DNA of 64,000 bases from Caulobacter sp. RHG1 (GTDB lineage Bacteria > Pseudomonadota > Alphaproteobacteria > Caulobacterales > Caulobacteraceae), in contig NZ_SMZP01000005.1 in the NCBI RefSeq assembly GCF_013181195.1, positions 310,001-374,000 on the forward strand. Reading direction: 5' to 3'. Below the pieces are notes generated by a model that made no database searches, was not told the origin of the DNA, and was given only the letters and a program-made list of their open reading frames with translations. This document shows, one piece after another, positions 1 through 8,670 of the stretch (position 1 is the stretch's first letter; each line of letters starts with the position of its first letter). A program made the translations under genes and the position numbers.

Positions 1-1511
1 ATCACCGAACGGGTCTGGGCGAACAGCACGATCGGCGCGATCAGGCTGGAGACCAGGGTCTCGAGACCGACGCCGACCAGGGCTCGGCCCGCGCCGCCGA
101 ACGACGAGGCCTGGCCGCTGCGCAGCACCAGCGCCCAGGCCATCAGCTTGGGGGCCAATAGCAAAGCCAGTGATGCGCCCAGCACCCAGCCCATCGGCGC
201 CTCGGCCATCACCGAGGCCTCGTGCGCGGCGCTGCCGGCCAAGGTCGGGAAGGCCGCCAGCAGCAGGCCCACGGTCAGCAGACCCAGCCAGAGCGGCGCG
301 GTCAGATAGGTCGAGAAGCCACGCAGCAGGTGAAAGCGGCTCAGCGGATGCAGGCCCTGCGCGGCGATGACGGCGATGTGTTGCAGGTTGCCCTGGCACC
401 AGCGACGGTCGCGGACGATCTGGTCGATCAGGCTGGGCGGGCTCTCCTCGTAGCTGCCCGACAGCTCCGGCGCCAAGCGCACTTCCCAGCCGGCGCGACG
501 CATAAGGGCGGCCTCGACGAAGTCGTGGCTCATGATCGCGCCGCCGAACGGCTTGGGACCGCGCAGATGCGGCAGGCCGGCCTGCTCAGCGAAGGCGCGC
601 ACGCGGATGATGGCGTTGTGGCCCCAGTAGCTGGACTCCGCCCCGCTCCACCATTCCAGGCCCCGTGCGAACATCGGGCCATAGAGGCGGCTGGCGAACT
701 GCTCGAGGCGCGCAAACAGGGTGCGAGCGTTGACGATCACCGGCACGGTCTGGATCAGGCCCACGCCGGGCGCAGCCTCCATGGCCCCGGCCAGGCGGAC
801 CAGCGACTCGCCGGTCATCAGGCTGTCGGCGTCCAGCACCACCATGTGGTCGTAGGCGCTACCCCAGCGGCGGACCCACTCGGCGATGTTGCCGGCCTTG
901 CGGTCGATATTGTCGACGCGGCGGCGATAGTAGAGACGGGCCACGCCGCCGAACCGGGCGCAAAGACGGTCATAGGCCTCGCGCTCTTCGACGGCGACGT
1001 CGGCGTCGCGGGTGTCGCTGAGCACGAAGACGTCGAAACGGTCCAGGGCCTGGACGGTCTGCAACGACTCCAGCATCGCCGTCAGGCGCGCGAAGACCGG
1101 AGCCGGCGCCTCGTTGTACACGGGCAGCAGAACGGCGTTGCGGCTCTCCACCATCGGCAGCGGACCGCCGTTTTCGCGGTGACGCCCCTCGCGCCACATG
1201 GCCACGAAGCCGGCGGCCGATGAAGCGCACGAAAACGCCGTCCAAGCGAACAGGCTCGCGAACAGCGGCAGGGCGATCATTTCCAGGATCATGAACCGGT
1301 CGGCCGCGAAGGCCATGGCCATGACCATGGTCGCGGCCAGGCTGGTCACGACCGTGAAGGCGATCAACGCCGCGCGCCGCCGTAAAAGGCGGTCGGCGAT
1401 CGGCTTGGGATCCAGAACAGGACGAGGGGGCGCGGCCCCCAGCTCTTGGGTCGGCATGGCTATCGGCGATTCCATCGGAACCGCGTCGGCCGGCCAGGAA
1501 ACGGTTCGCAT
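1..1511 (-). CDS. opgH: Glucans biosynthesis glucosyltransferase H (3' part missing)
   Basis: Inner-membrane family 2 glycosyltransferase that polymerises UDP-glucose into the backbone of osmoregulated periplasmic glucans. The ATG at 1511 opens a frame that stays open to the window edge, so about 503 residues are visible and the C-terminus is missing. Two hydrophobic segments near residues 47-70 and 78-105 precede the cytoplasmic catalytic domain, which begins with NAVLLPVYNEAP. It carries the nucleotide-sugar motif VVLDADSLMTG and, further on, the processive-synthase motif RRWCQGN. More membrane helices follow towards the edge. opgD lies 86 bp upstream on the same strand, giving the usual opgG/D-opgH operon order. 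In Caulobacter crescentus OpgH has been reported as important for morphology, so this gene may be essential. Confidence 0.93.
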   Translation of the reverse strand, partial: MRTVSWPADAVPMESPIAMPTQELGAAPPRPVLDPKPIADRLLRRRAALIAFTVVTSLAATMVMAMAFAADRFMILEMIALPLFASLFAWTAFSCASSAAGFVAMWREGRHRENGGPLPMVESRNAVLLPVYNEAPAPVFARLTAMLESLQTVQALDRFDVFVLSDTRDADVAVEEREAYDRLCARFGGVARLYYRRRVDNIDRKAGNIAEWVRRWGSAYDHMVVLDADSLMTGESLVRLAGAMEAAPGVGLIQTVPVIVNARTLFARLEQFASRLYGPMFARGLEWWSGAESSYWGHNAIIRVRAFAEQAGLPHLRGPKPFGGAIMSHDFVEAALMRRAGWEVRLAPELSGSYEESPPSLIDQIVRDRRWCQGNLQHIAVIAAQGLHPLSRFHLLRGFSTYLTAPLWLGLLTVGLLLAAFPTLAGSAAHEASVMAEAPMGWVLGASLALLLAPKLMAWALVLRSGQASSFGGAGRALVGVGLETLVSSLIAPIVLFAQTRSV

Positions 1512-1597
1512 CACAGAACGCCTAACTCACTCAAGCCCCCCGGCCCGACCTTTCCGCAATGCGGAGAAAGCCCGGCCGTAAGGTTTTGGATCGGGGT

Positions 1598-3145
1598 TTA
1601 GTTCCCGGTCGGGGCCGGAAAAACGAGCGCCGTCCAGGTTTCGCTCAGCGCGCGACCTTTCTGCCGCAGCACCACGCGGACATCGGCGGGTTCCGCGCCA
1701 TCGGGCGCGACGTCGAAGGTCACCCGCCACAGCGTGTCGGTTTCCGCCTCGTGCTGAGCGGCGGGATAGTGCGACAGACCCTGGATCTTCCCGTTGCGGG
1801 CCGTGACGTCCGCCTCGATATCGATGGCCTTGCGCAGGGCTCCCAAACCCCCGCCGCGAAACTCGATGGCGATCCGGCGCCCCTCCGCGACGGCGGCTTG
1901 TCCCGGCTGGCCGGCTCGTCCCGTGCGAGTGGCGACCACGCGAGCCAGGTCCGGCGCCGGCGGCGCATCGTCGGCCCAGTGCAGGCGATAGCTCAGGTCG
2001 ATGGCGCTGCCCGCCGTCACCGGCGCATCGGGAGTCCAGAAGGCCACGATGTTGTCGTCGGTCTCGCTGCGGGTCGGGATCTCGACCAGACGCACCGAGC
2101 CCTTGCCCCAGGCCCCGACCGGCTCGACCCACACACTGGGCCGGCGCTCGTAGCGCGCCTGGTCGTCGTGATAGTCGTCGAAGTCACGGTCGCGCTGAAC
2201 GAGGCCGAAGCCCTTGGGATTCTCGTCGCTGAAGACGCTTGTCACCACGCGGGAGGGATTGGACAGCGGCCGCCAGATGCGCTCGCCAGCGCCCGTCCAG
2301 ATCGCCAGGCCATCACTGTCGTGGATCTCGGGCCGCCAGTCCGGCGAAGCCTGGGCGCGATCCTCGCCGTACCAGAACATGCTGGTCAGCGGCGCCATGC
2401 CCATCTGGTCGAAGGCGCGGCGGAAGAAGACCGCGGCCTCGACGGTCTGGGTCAGGGCGAGGCCATCGCGTTCGTTGACGAAGCGATAGGCCCCGACGAT
2501 ACCGGCGCTCTCCATCAGGGCGTGAATGACCAGGCGTCCTTGCGAGTCCTTCTCCAACCAGACCTCGCGCCAGTCGGGAAACTCCTCGGGCTGGACGGCG
2601 TAGGTGTCGGCGGCGATGGCCCGGGCCGACAGGCCGTACTGGCCGAACGGGGCCGGCGAGCGGAAATAGGAGGCGCCGTGGAACACCAGCCACTCGCCGC
2701 GCTCGTCGCGGCTCATGGCCCGGAAGCCGGCGAAGCCCGCCGAGGGCGGCAGGTTGCGCAGCGGGCTGTCGGCCCGCATCGAGAACATGCTGGGGTCATA
2801 GCCCAGCGGCCGGGCGACGCCGTTCTCGACGAGGTGGATGGTCACCGTCTTGGGCACGCCGCGGCTCAAGGGGAACAGCTCGATCCCCCAGTCGTCGCCC
2901 CACAGCGGGATCTTCTCGCGGTAGAAGCCCACCGCCTGGGCCGCGTCATAGTCCATGGTCTGGACCTGCGGCGGCGGGGGCGGCGGCGCGACATAGGCCT
3001 TGGCCGCCAGCGCCTTGGCGCGCGCCTTGGCGCGCGCCTTGACGCTCTCGAACGAGAAGGCGCGGGCCTCACCCAGGGCCAGGCCCGGCGTGGCGGCCGC
3101 TCCGGCCATCAGCAGCAGGGCGGCTCGGCGATCAAGGGTCTTCAA
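1598..3145 (-). CDS. opgD: Periplasmic glucan biosynthesis protein, OpgD/OpgG family
   Basis: Periplasmic protein of the MdoG/OpgD family, which shapes or trims the glucan made by OpgH. The leader LDRRAALLLMAGAAATPGLAL has a twin-arginine pattern, as in OpgD, whereas OpgG is Sec-exported. I place the start at a TTG at 3145, just before this leader, because GAGGA lies 4 bases upstream (3150-3154). An upstream in-frame ATG at 3193 would add 16 residues before the Tat motif and has no better ribosome site. The product is about 515 residues, the normal family length. After the signal there is an unusual ARAKARAKALAAKA stretch and a run of six prolines before the conserved domain starts at about QVQTMDYD. 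It is probably co-transcribed with opgH downstream. Confidence 0.88.
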   Translation of the reverse strand: MKTLDRRAALLLMAGAAATPGLALGEARAFSFESVKARAKARAKALAAKAYVAPPPPPPQVQTMDYDAAQAVGFYREKIPLWGDDWGIELFPLSRGVPKTVTIHLVENGVARPLGYDPSMFSMRADSPLRNLPPSAGFAGFRAMSRDERGEWLVFHGASYFRSPAPFGQYGLSARAIAADTYAVQPEEFPDWREVWLEKDSQGRLVIHALMESAGIVGAYRFVNERDGLALTQTVEAAVFFRRAFDQMGMAPLTSMFWYGEDRAQASPDWRPEIHDSDGLAIWTGAGERIWRPLSNPSRVVTSVFSDENPKGFGLVQRDRDFDDYHDDQARYERRPSVWVEPVGAWGKGSVRLVEIPTRSETDDNIVAFWTPDAPVTAGSAIDLSYRLHWADDAPPAPDLARVVATRTGRAGQPGQAAVAEGRRIAIEFRGGGLGALRKAIDIEADVTARNGKIQGLSHYPAAQHEAETDTLWRVTFDVAPDGAEPADVRVVLRQKGRALSETWTALVFPAPTGN

Positions 3146-3228
3146 GAATTCCTCGCAGGGCGTCGGCGATAGGGCGGCGCTGCTACAAGGCATTCATGGC
3201 GGAAATGGTTCAGCTACATTGCTGAAAT

Positions 3229-4647
3229 CTATTCGTACGTAAACGACATCGGCGTGTCGGCGGCCGGCAGGCAGCTGCGATCCGCCGGCTTGGTCGGGTC
3301 CTGGAAGAAGGCCCGGATCATCTTGCGCGCGCAGGGGCTGCCGCGCGAAACGCCGTGGGTGGCGTTGGTGACGATGACCACCTGCGAGCCCTGATAGCCC
3401 TTGGCCGCGGCACGGGTCAGTTCCGGCGGACAGCCCGGATCGATCTCGGCGGCCAGGAACAGGGTCGGGATCGCGGTCTTGACCGGTTCCTGCTCGGCCT
3501 TGGAGATCGGGCCAACGTCGATGGCCTTGCAGACGTCGTGGATGCGTTGCATCGACACCACCATCAGACGGGCGACCGCATCGTTCTCCGTGCCCTTGGC
3601 CACGTCGGCCCGGGCCTCGAACGGGATCTCCTCCTTGCACAGGTGGGTCATGAACTGGCCCTCGCTGTAGTAGTCGCGGCTCTCGACGAACTCGGCCACC
3701 GGCGAGACGTCGCCCTCAATGATCTTCCAGAGATCGCGCGGCAGCACGCCGGCAGTGAAGTAGCTGGCGTCCATCAGGTAGCCGCCCAGGTCGTCGGCGA
3801 CATAGGTCTTGCCGCCAATGGTCTGCGGCCCGGCCAGCCAGCGCTCGGCGACGGTCGCCAACCGGGCCTTCAGGTCGGGATAGCGCTTGGCGCAGTCGGC
3901 CACGACCGCGCACTTGGCCATGACGATGTCGATAGAGCTGGAGACCATGGCCGGACCGCCGACGGTCCAGTCGGCCTCAGGCGGCCAGGGCGAGTCCTGC
4001 ACCACCGCCCGCACGCCCTGCGGCGCGTGGGTCTGGATCGCCGCCTCGATACGGGTGCCATACGAGCCGCCGAACAGGTCGATCAGCGGCAGTTTCAGCA
4101 CCTTGCGCAGGTCCTGGACATCCTGGGCCACTTCCACGGCGTTGTAGCGCGACAGATTCACGCCTTGCTTCTGGAAGGTTTTGAGGCAGGAGACGATGCC
4201 GTCGGCGTCCTTCTGCGAGGGCGGACCGGCGTCGGTCAGGTTGGTCCCCGGACAGTCCAGGTTGGGCTTGGATTGCCCGCCGCCGCGCTGGTCGATGAAG
4301 ATCCAGTCCTGATCGGCGGCGATGAACTCGCGCGAGGCCTTGCTGTTCAGCATGCGCGGCAGGTTACTCAAGGCCGAGCCGCCCGGCCCGCCGTGCAGAT
4401 AGACCACCGGCGGCAGGCCTTTCGGTTCGGCGGCGCGGACAATGGCCACCGCCACACTGATCCGCCGGCTCTTGGGATCGCCGCGCGTCTCGTCGACGAT
4501 CAGGTCGCCGCAGTCGACCTTCAGGCCGGTGTCCTTGTAGTCGGCGGCGCAGGCGGTCTTCTTGAACTGCGCAGGCGCGGCATGGGCGGCCCCGGCCAGC
4601 GCACAGACAGCTGCGGCGCCAGCGGCGATCCAAGCAAGACGGGACAT
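3229..4647 (-). CDS. Secreted alpha/beta hydrolase, S33 tripeptidyl-aminopeptidase-like
   Basis: Exported alpha/beta-hydrolase of the proline-iminopeptidase / tripeptidyl-aminopeptidase type. The oxyanion region HGGPGGSAL and the nucleophile elbow GGSYGTRIE are clear. The probable catalytic Asp is in AAEIDPGCPPE and the His in NATHGVSRG, with a TAP-like C-terminal domain around them. The start is the ATG at 4647 because GGAG lies 6 bases upstream and the protein then opens with a Sec signal, MSRLAWIAAGAAAVCALAG, cleaved after AHA. The longer open frame to 4701 would hide that signal. This gives about 472 residues. Likely role: periplasmic peptide or ester hydrolysis. The substrate cannot be told from sequence. 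It stands 83 bp upstream of opgD and could share its transcript. Confidence 0.85.
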   Translation of the reverse strand: MSRLAWIAAGAAAVCALAGAAHAAPAQFKKTACAADYKDTGLKVDCGDLIVDETRGDPKSRRISVAVAIVRAAEPKGLPPVVYLHGGPGGSALSNLPRMLNSKASREFIAADQDWIFIDQRGGGQSKPNLDCPGTNLTDAGPPSQKDADGIVSCLKTFQKQGVNLSRYNAVEVAQDVQDLRKVLKLPLIDLFGGSYGTRIEAAIQTHAPQGVRAVVQDSPWPPEADWTVGGPAMVSSSIDIVMAKCAVVADCAKRYPDLKARLATVAERWLAGPQTIGGKTYVADDLGGYLMDASYFTAGVLPRDLWKIIEGDVSPVAEFVESRDYYSEGQFMTHLCKEEIPFEARADVAKGTENDAVARLMVVSMQRIHDVCKAIDVGPISKAEQEPVKTAIPTLFLAAEIDPGCPPELTRAAAKGYQGSQVVIVTNATHGVSRGSPCARKMIRAFFQDPTKPADRSCLPAADTPMSFTYE

Positions 4648-4683
4648 CGGCGACTCCAAAATCTGGGTCGCCATCAACACGGA

Positions 4684-4702
4684 CTTGCGGCCTCGCCGCA
4701 AG
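4684..4702 (-). terminator. Hairpin downstream of the MipA gene
   Basis: A 7-bp perfect stem (CTTGCGG / CCGCAAG) with a 5-base loop lies between the MipA stop codon and the hydrolase start. On the minus strand no T-run follows, so it is at best a weak or Rho-assisted terminator, or a 3' stabiliser. Confidence 0.35.
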
Positions 4703-4710
4703 GACCTTTG

Positions 4711-5475
4711 CTAAAACCGGTACGCCGCCGAGACGAACACCGCCGGCTGGGTCGGATCGGCGACGATCGGGCTGTCCTTGGCGTCGCCCTGAAGGCTGCT
4801 GAGGCTGGCCGTCGCGCCCAGGGTGACGCGATCATTGAGACGGTACATCGCGCCCAGCGAGGCCGAGACGTCCTTGATCCCGCCACCAGCCGAATAGACC
4901 GGCAGGCCCGACGCCAAGGCCTGGGCCGGGGTGACACCGAAATAGCGGTCGTTGTACTGGCGGTCGGCCCAGGTCGCCGACAGTCCGGGCATCAGGGTCA
5001 GGCGCGGGGAGAGCCGGATCGGCCAGGCCAGGCCGGCGTCGATCAGGGCGCCGTCGACGCCGCCGGAGATCACCTTGGTCGCGCACAGGCTGGCCAGGAC
5101 CATGCCGGTTCGGACCTCGGCCGACACCCGCGCGCCGGCGCCGTTCTTCAGCCGGCCGATACCCGTCGGCGCGTCGCGACGGCGATAGCCGGGGACGAAG
5201 GTCATCCCCGCCCCGACCGAGACCTTGTCGCCGTCCACCAACGACCAGCCCACGCCCCGGCGCGCATTGGCGTAGAAGCGGCCGCGCTTGATGTCGATCA
5301 CCGGGAACGGCAGCGTCCGATACTTGTCGGAACCCTGGTAGGCCGGAGTATGGATCCCGGCCAGACCGACGACCGTGCGGTTACGGTCCTGGGCAACGGC
5401 CGTCTCGGCGGTTCCCGCGGCCAGCGCCACGATCCCGCAAGCCATCCGCCGGGCAGTGAAGAGCGCCAGTGTCAT
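4711..5475 (-). CDS. MipA/OmpV family outer-membrane protein
   Basis: Predicted 254-residue outer-membrane beta-barrel of the MipA/OmpV (MltA-interacting) family. The N-terminus has a short hydrophobic leader ending near TAVAQ. The mature part starts with the family's [18 protein letters not shown], then [15 protein letters not shown], and ends with FVSAAYRF, a terminal aromatic residue typical of barrel insertion signals. Alternating hydrophobic strands fill the rest. Family members include scaffolds for murein enzymes and adhesins, but most Caulobacter paralogues are uncharacterised, so the role here is unknown. The gene follows the pentapeptide-repeat gene on the same strand after about 100 bp. 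Confidence 0.85.
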   Translation of the reverse strand: MTLALFTARRMACGIVALAAGTAETAVAQDRNRTVVGLAGIHTPAYQGSDKYRTLPFPVIDIKRGRFYANARRGVGWSLVDGDKVSVGAGMTFVPGYRRRDAPTGIGRLKNGAGARVSAEVRTGMVLASLCATKVISGGVDGALIDAGLAWPIRLSPRLTLMPGLSATWADRQYNDRYFGVTPAQALASGLPVYSAGGGIKDVSASLGAMYRLNDRVTLGATASLSSLQGDAKDSPIVADPTQPAVFVSAAYRF

Positions 5476-5579
5476 CGCCGTGGTCCGTTCCAGGATCGCG
5501 CCGGAACACTTCCGGTCACCCTCTGAATACGCAACCTCCGCGACATCGGATGCATGGCGCGCCGACGAAGCGGTGACTT

Positions 5580-6815
5580 TCAGCCGCCGACGCCGGCTGG
5601 CAGCTCCGCGCCCGTGAAGTCAGCGCCGTCCAGCTTGGCGCGGGCCATGTCGGCCTCGATGAAGCGCGCGCGGGGGGCGCTGACGCCCTTCAGGTTGGCG
5701 CCCCGCAAGACAGCTCGGGTCAGGTCGGTGCGGATCACCCGGTCTTCGCCGATCTTCAGCGGCCCCAGCTTGGCGCCAGTCAGGTCGGCCCGGGCCAGCT
5801 GGGCGTCGACCAGCCGTGCGCCCCGCAGGTCGGCCCCGCGCAGCTTCGCCCCGCGCAGGTCCGCGCCCGAAAGGTTGGCGCCCTGCATCTGCACGCCGTC
5901 CAGGTCCATGCCGAAGAACACCGCCTTGGGGGCCGACAAGCCGCTCAGGCGGCGACCTTTCAGGCGCTTCAGCGGCCGAAAGTCGACATCGGCCAACTTG
6001 CCCACCGCGCCATCCGCGCCGTCGCTCTGGCAGAACAGTTCGTGGGCCTCCAACACCTCGTGCAGGGGCAGATCGTCGACATAGATGATCGGCGGCGGCG
6101 CGCGCAGCACCTCGGTCATGTCGGCGTCGCTGAGATCCGCGCCACTGATGTCGACCCCGACCATCACGGCCCGGCGCAGCGAGACATGCGCCATCTCGGC
6201 GTTGTGCAGGTTAGCGCCGGAAAGGTTCGCCCCGTCCATGCAGGCATTGGTCAGCTTGGCGCCCTGCAAGGTGACGTTCGACAGGTCGGCGTCGGTGAAG
6301 TCAGCTTTGCGGGCGAAGGCCCCCGACATCTGCGCGCCCGACAGGTTGGCGCCCTGCAGCATGGCGTAGTCCAGCTCGCCTGGCCGCTTGGAATGTTCGA
6401 GAATCCGCAGGCCCTTCTCGCCATCCTGCACGGCGGTGACGCCCTCGCGCAGGTCGCAACTGGCCAGGTTGGCCCCGCCCAGATTGGCCCCGCGCAGGCA
6501 GGCTCCGCGCATGTCGCAGCGTGACAGGTCGGCGTCGCGCAAGTCCGAGTCGCGCAGGTCCGCGCCGTACAGGATCGCGCCCTTCAGATTGGCCCCGCGC
6601 AGCGACGCGCCGCCCAGCAGCGTCCCGGTCAGGTCGGCCTCAGACAGGTCGACCCCGTCCAGCTCGTAATTGTTCAGATTCACGTAGGACAGCATGGCCC
6701 GGCGTCCGCCCGGCAGGCCCTTCCTGTAGCGCGCATGCGCCTCGACAGCCTCTCGCACCGCCGTGGCGTGGAGGGTTCGGATCAGGCTCGGTCGTGACGA
6801 CGCGGCGGGCGGCAT
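5580..6815 (-). CDS. Pentapeptide-repeat protein with a central insertion
   Basis: 411-residue protein built mostly of A(D/N)LXX pentapeptide repeats, which fold as a right-handed quadrilateral beta-helix. Repeats run from about residue 45 ([19 protein letters not shown]) to about 235 and again from about 290 to the C-terminus. The two blocks are separated by roughly 55 non-repeat residues containing [20 protein letters not shown] short basic N-terminal region ([13 protein letters not shown]) precedes the first block. There is no signal peptide, so it is probably cytoplasmic. Some family members mimic DNA and bind gyrase (Qnr, MfpA) but most have no known function, and nothing here points to gyrase specifically. 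Upstream is corA, transcribed the same way. Confidence 0.9.
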   Translation of the reverse strand: MPPAASSRPSLIRTLHATAVREAVEAHARYRKGLPGGRRAMLSYVNLNNYELDGVDLSEADLTGTLLGGASLRGANLKGAILYGADLRDSDLRDADLSRCDMRGACLRGANLGGANLASCDLREGVTAVQDGEKGLRILEHSKRPGELDYAMLQGANLSGAQMSGAFARKADFTDADLSNVTLQGAKLTNACMDGANLSGANLHNAEMAHVSLRRAVMVGVDISGADLSDADMTEVLRAPPPIIYVDDLPLHEVLEAHELFCQSDGADGAVGKLADVDFRPLKRLKGRRLSGLSAPKAVFFGMDLDGVQMQGANLSGADLRGAKLRGADLRGARLVDAQLARADLTGAKLGPLKIGEDRVIRTDLTRAVLRGANLKGVSAPRARFIEADMARAKLDGADFTGAELPAGVGG

Positions 6816-6878
6816 CCCCCCATCCTGCCGCAGCAGCTTTAAGCCATCGTTTAGACCGTGGCGGAAAGTCGCAACGAC

Positions 6879-7838
6879 CTACAGCCAGCCCTTCTTCTTG
6901 AACCACAGGATGGGAGCGCCAGCGGCCATGATCATCATCGCCACGGCCATCGGATAGCCCTCGATCCAGCGCAGCTCGGGCATGTGCTCGAAGTTCATGC
7001 CGTAGATCCCCGCGATCAGGGTCGGCGGCAGGAAGATCACCGAGAACACCGAGAACACCTTGAAGATGGCGTTCTGCTCGATGTTGATCAGGCCCAGGGC
7101 CGCATCCAGCAGGAAGGTGATGTTGCCGGCCAGGTAGCTGGAATGGTCGGTGATCGATTGGACGTCACGCTGCAGCGATTTCAGGTGATCGCGCAGGTCC
7201 TTCTCGCCATCGAACTGCTCGGCCAGGGCCGCGAAGCTGATCAGACGCGCCAGGCTGACCAGGCTGTCGCGGGCCTTGGAATTGACGTTCTGCGCCCGGC
7301 CCAGCTTGTTGAGGATCAGCTCGAAGGCCGCGCCGCGCGGGCGGCTGAAGATGGCGCGCGACTGCACCTCGACCTCGGCGGCGGTGCGCTCGAGGATGTC
7401 GGCAGTGCGGTCGACGATGGCGTCCAGCAGACCCAGGAACGTCTGCAGGCCGTTGGGACACAGGCTGGGCTGGCGCTCGGCTTGAGCGGCGAACACCGAG
7501 AACGACTTGGGCTCAACATAGCGGATGGTGATCAGCCGATTGCCCGCCAGCACGAACGTCACCGGCGCGGCGGTCGGCAGGTCGCCGTCGGCGTTGACCA
7601 GCACCGTGGCGGTCATGAACGTGCCGCCGTCTTCCTGGTAGAGGCGCGAGGAGGCCTCGATCTCGGCCATCTCTTCGCGGGTGGGCAGCAACAGGCCGAT
7701 CGACTGCTCGACCGCGACCTCTTCAGAGCGTGTGGGATTGACCAGTTCGATCCAGACCGTGTCGCCGGGCACGCGCCAGTCGGGCGTCTCACCGCCGGAC
7801 TCGAAGCCTGGCGCGCCGTGACGGAGGATTCTCAGCAT
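6879..7838 (-). CDS. corA: CorA-family divalent cation transporter
   Basis: 319-residue member of the CorA (Mg2+/Co2+/Ni2+) family. The large N-terminal cytoplasmic domain (about residues 1-255) is followed by two C-terminal membrane helices. The signature GMN loop is intact in LIAGIYGMNFEHMPEL between the helices, and the protein ends with a basic tail, WFKKKGWL. Length and topology are normal. Family knowledge says it forms a pentameric channel gated by cytoplasmic Mg2+. The ATG at 7838 has an AGGAT-type site (ACGGAGGATTCTCAGC on the + strand is its complement region). No Mg-sensing leader is apparent in the 63-bp upstream gap. Confidence 0.92.
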   Translation of the reverse strand: MLRILRHGAPGFESGGETPDWRVPGDTVWIELVNPTRSEEVAVEQSIGLLLPTREEMAEIEASSRLYQEDGGTFMTATVLVNADGDLPTAAPVTFVLAGNRLITIRYVEPKSFSVFAAQAERQPSLCPNGLQTFLGLLDAIVDRTADILERTAAEVEVQSRAIFSRPRGAAFELILNKLGRAQNVNSKARDSLVSLARLISFAALAEQFDGEKDLRDHLKSLQRDVQSITDHSSYLAGNITFLLDAALGLINIEQNAIFKVFSVFSVIFLPPTLIAGIYGMNFEHMPELRWIEGYPMAVAMMIMAAGAPILWFKKKGWL

Positions 7839-7856
7839 GGTCGCGTCCTAGCTACC

Positions 7857-7875
7857 GGCCGGGTGTGCCCCGGCC
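7857..7875. terminator. GC-rich hairpin downstream of the CHAP gene
   Basis: GGCCGGG / CCCGGCC forms a 7-bp stem with a 5-base loop between corA and the CHAP-domain gene. There is no T-run on the minus strand, so intrinsic termination would be weak. Confidence 0.35.
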
Positions 7876-7901
7876 AGAGCCTGGCGTCAACGCGCTCCCG
7901 A

Positions 7902-8603
7902 TTAGCGGGGGGCGTTCTGCTTGCTGGTGTCGTTGGACGACGAACCGCCACCGCCAGCGGCCTCGAGCAGAGCCGCGATGCGGTCGGTCGAGTCGGCGGC
8001 TTGGCCAATGATGTCCAGCGGCGAAGCGCGAACCGAAGCAGCGACTTGGTTGGCGGCCTGCTTGGCGGCAGAGACCACGGCGTTCTGGGCCATGGCGATC
8101 TTGCTGGTCGCGACGGCGATCTTGGTCGCCTGGGCGTCCTGATAGATGAAGCCGTTGGTAGGATAGACGCTGGTGCCGAGGTCGCGGATCGGATCGTACC
8201 AGACCTTGACCTGCGACCAGTCGCCGTTGGGCGAGACGTCGACGACGGTGACGTCCTTTTCGATCTGGCCGCGATCGCCTTCGATGATCGACCAGTTGGC
8301 GTGGGTCACCTGGATGACCCGGTCGGTGAGCACCTGGCTCACGAAGGCCACGTGGCCAAGGTTCATGCGGGCGGTGGGCTTGAACGAGAGAACGGAGCCG
8401 ATTTTCGGAACCGCGCCGGTGTCGTACTTGCCGGCGGCCTGCGACCACCACGTCCGGGCGTCGCCGAAGATCTGGATGCCCGACATGAGTCGCGCGAAGG
8501 GCACGCACTGCCAATAGCCGTCAGCGCTCGCCGTCACCGGCGCGAAGCTGATCATGGCGGCAGCGGCCAGGGAACCCAGCAGGGCCCTCGTCCGTTTCGT
8601 CAT
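7902..8603 (-). CDS. Secreted CHAP-domain protein (putative peptidoglycan amidase/endopeptidase)
   Basis: About 233 residues from the ATG at 8603. This start is chosen because it is followed directly by a signal peptide (MTKRTRALLGSLAAAAMISF, cleaved after TASA) and preceded by GGGGGAG. The mature N-terminus is a CHAP (NlpC/P60-like) fold: the catalytic Cys lies in YWQCVPFAR, the His in LGHVAFVS, and a following HANW supplies the third polar position. The remaining C-terminal third is Ala/Gln-rich, predicted helical, and ends in a Gly/Ser-rich tail. CHAP proteins hydrolyse peptide crosslinks or the amide bond in peptidoglycan. In Caulobacter several such small secreted CHAP proteins exist without assigned roles. 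Confidence 0.83.
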   Translation of the reverse strand: MTKRTRALLGSLAAAAMISFAPVTASADGYWQCVPFARLMSGIQIFGDARTWWSQAAGKYDTGAVPKIGSVLSFKPTARMNLGHVAFVSQVLTDRVIQVTHANWSIIEGDRGQIEKDVTVVDVSPNGDWSQVKVWYDPIRDLGTSVYPTNGFIYQDAQATKIAVATSKIAMAQNAVVSAAKQAANQVAASVRASPLDIIGQAADSTDRIAALLEAAGGGGSSSNDTSKQNAPR

Positions 8604-8670
8604 GCTGTGGGTACTCCCCCGCGTCACTGGGTTAAGGGATAACCCTGCCAGCGACTGGTGAAAAGAGTGT

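Noticed and set aside
8629..8645. GGGTTA-AGGGA-TAACCC hairpin between the CHAP and acyltransferase genes
   Set aside because: Only 6-bp arms with two A/T pairs and no T-run; weak support for a terminator.
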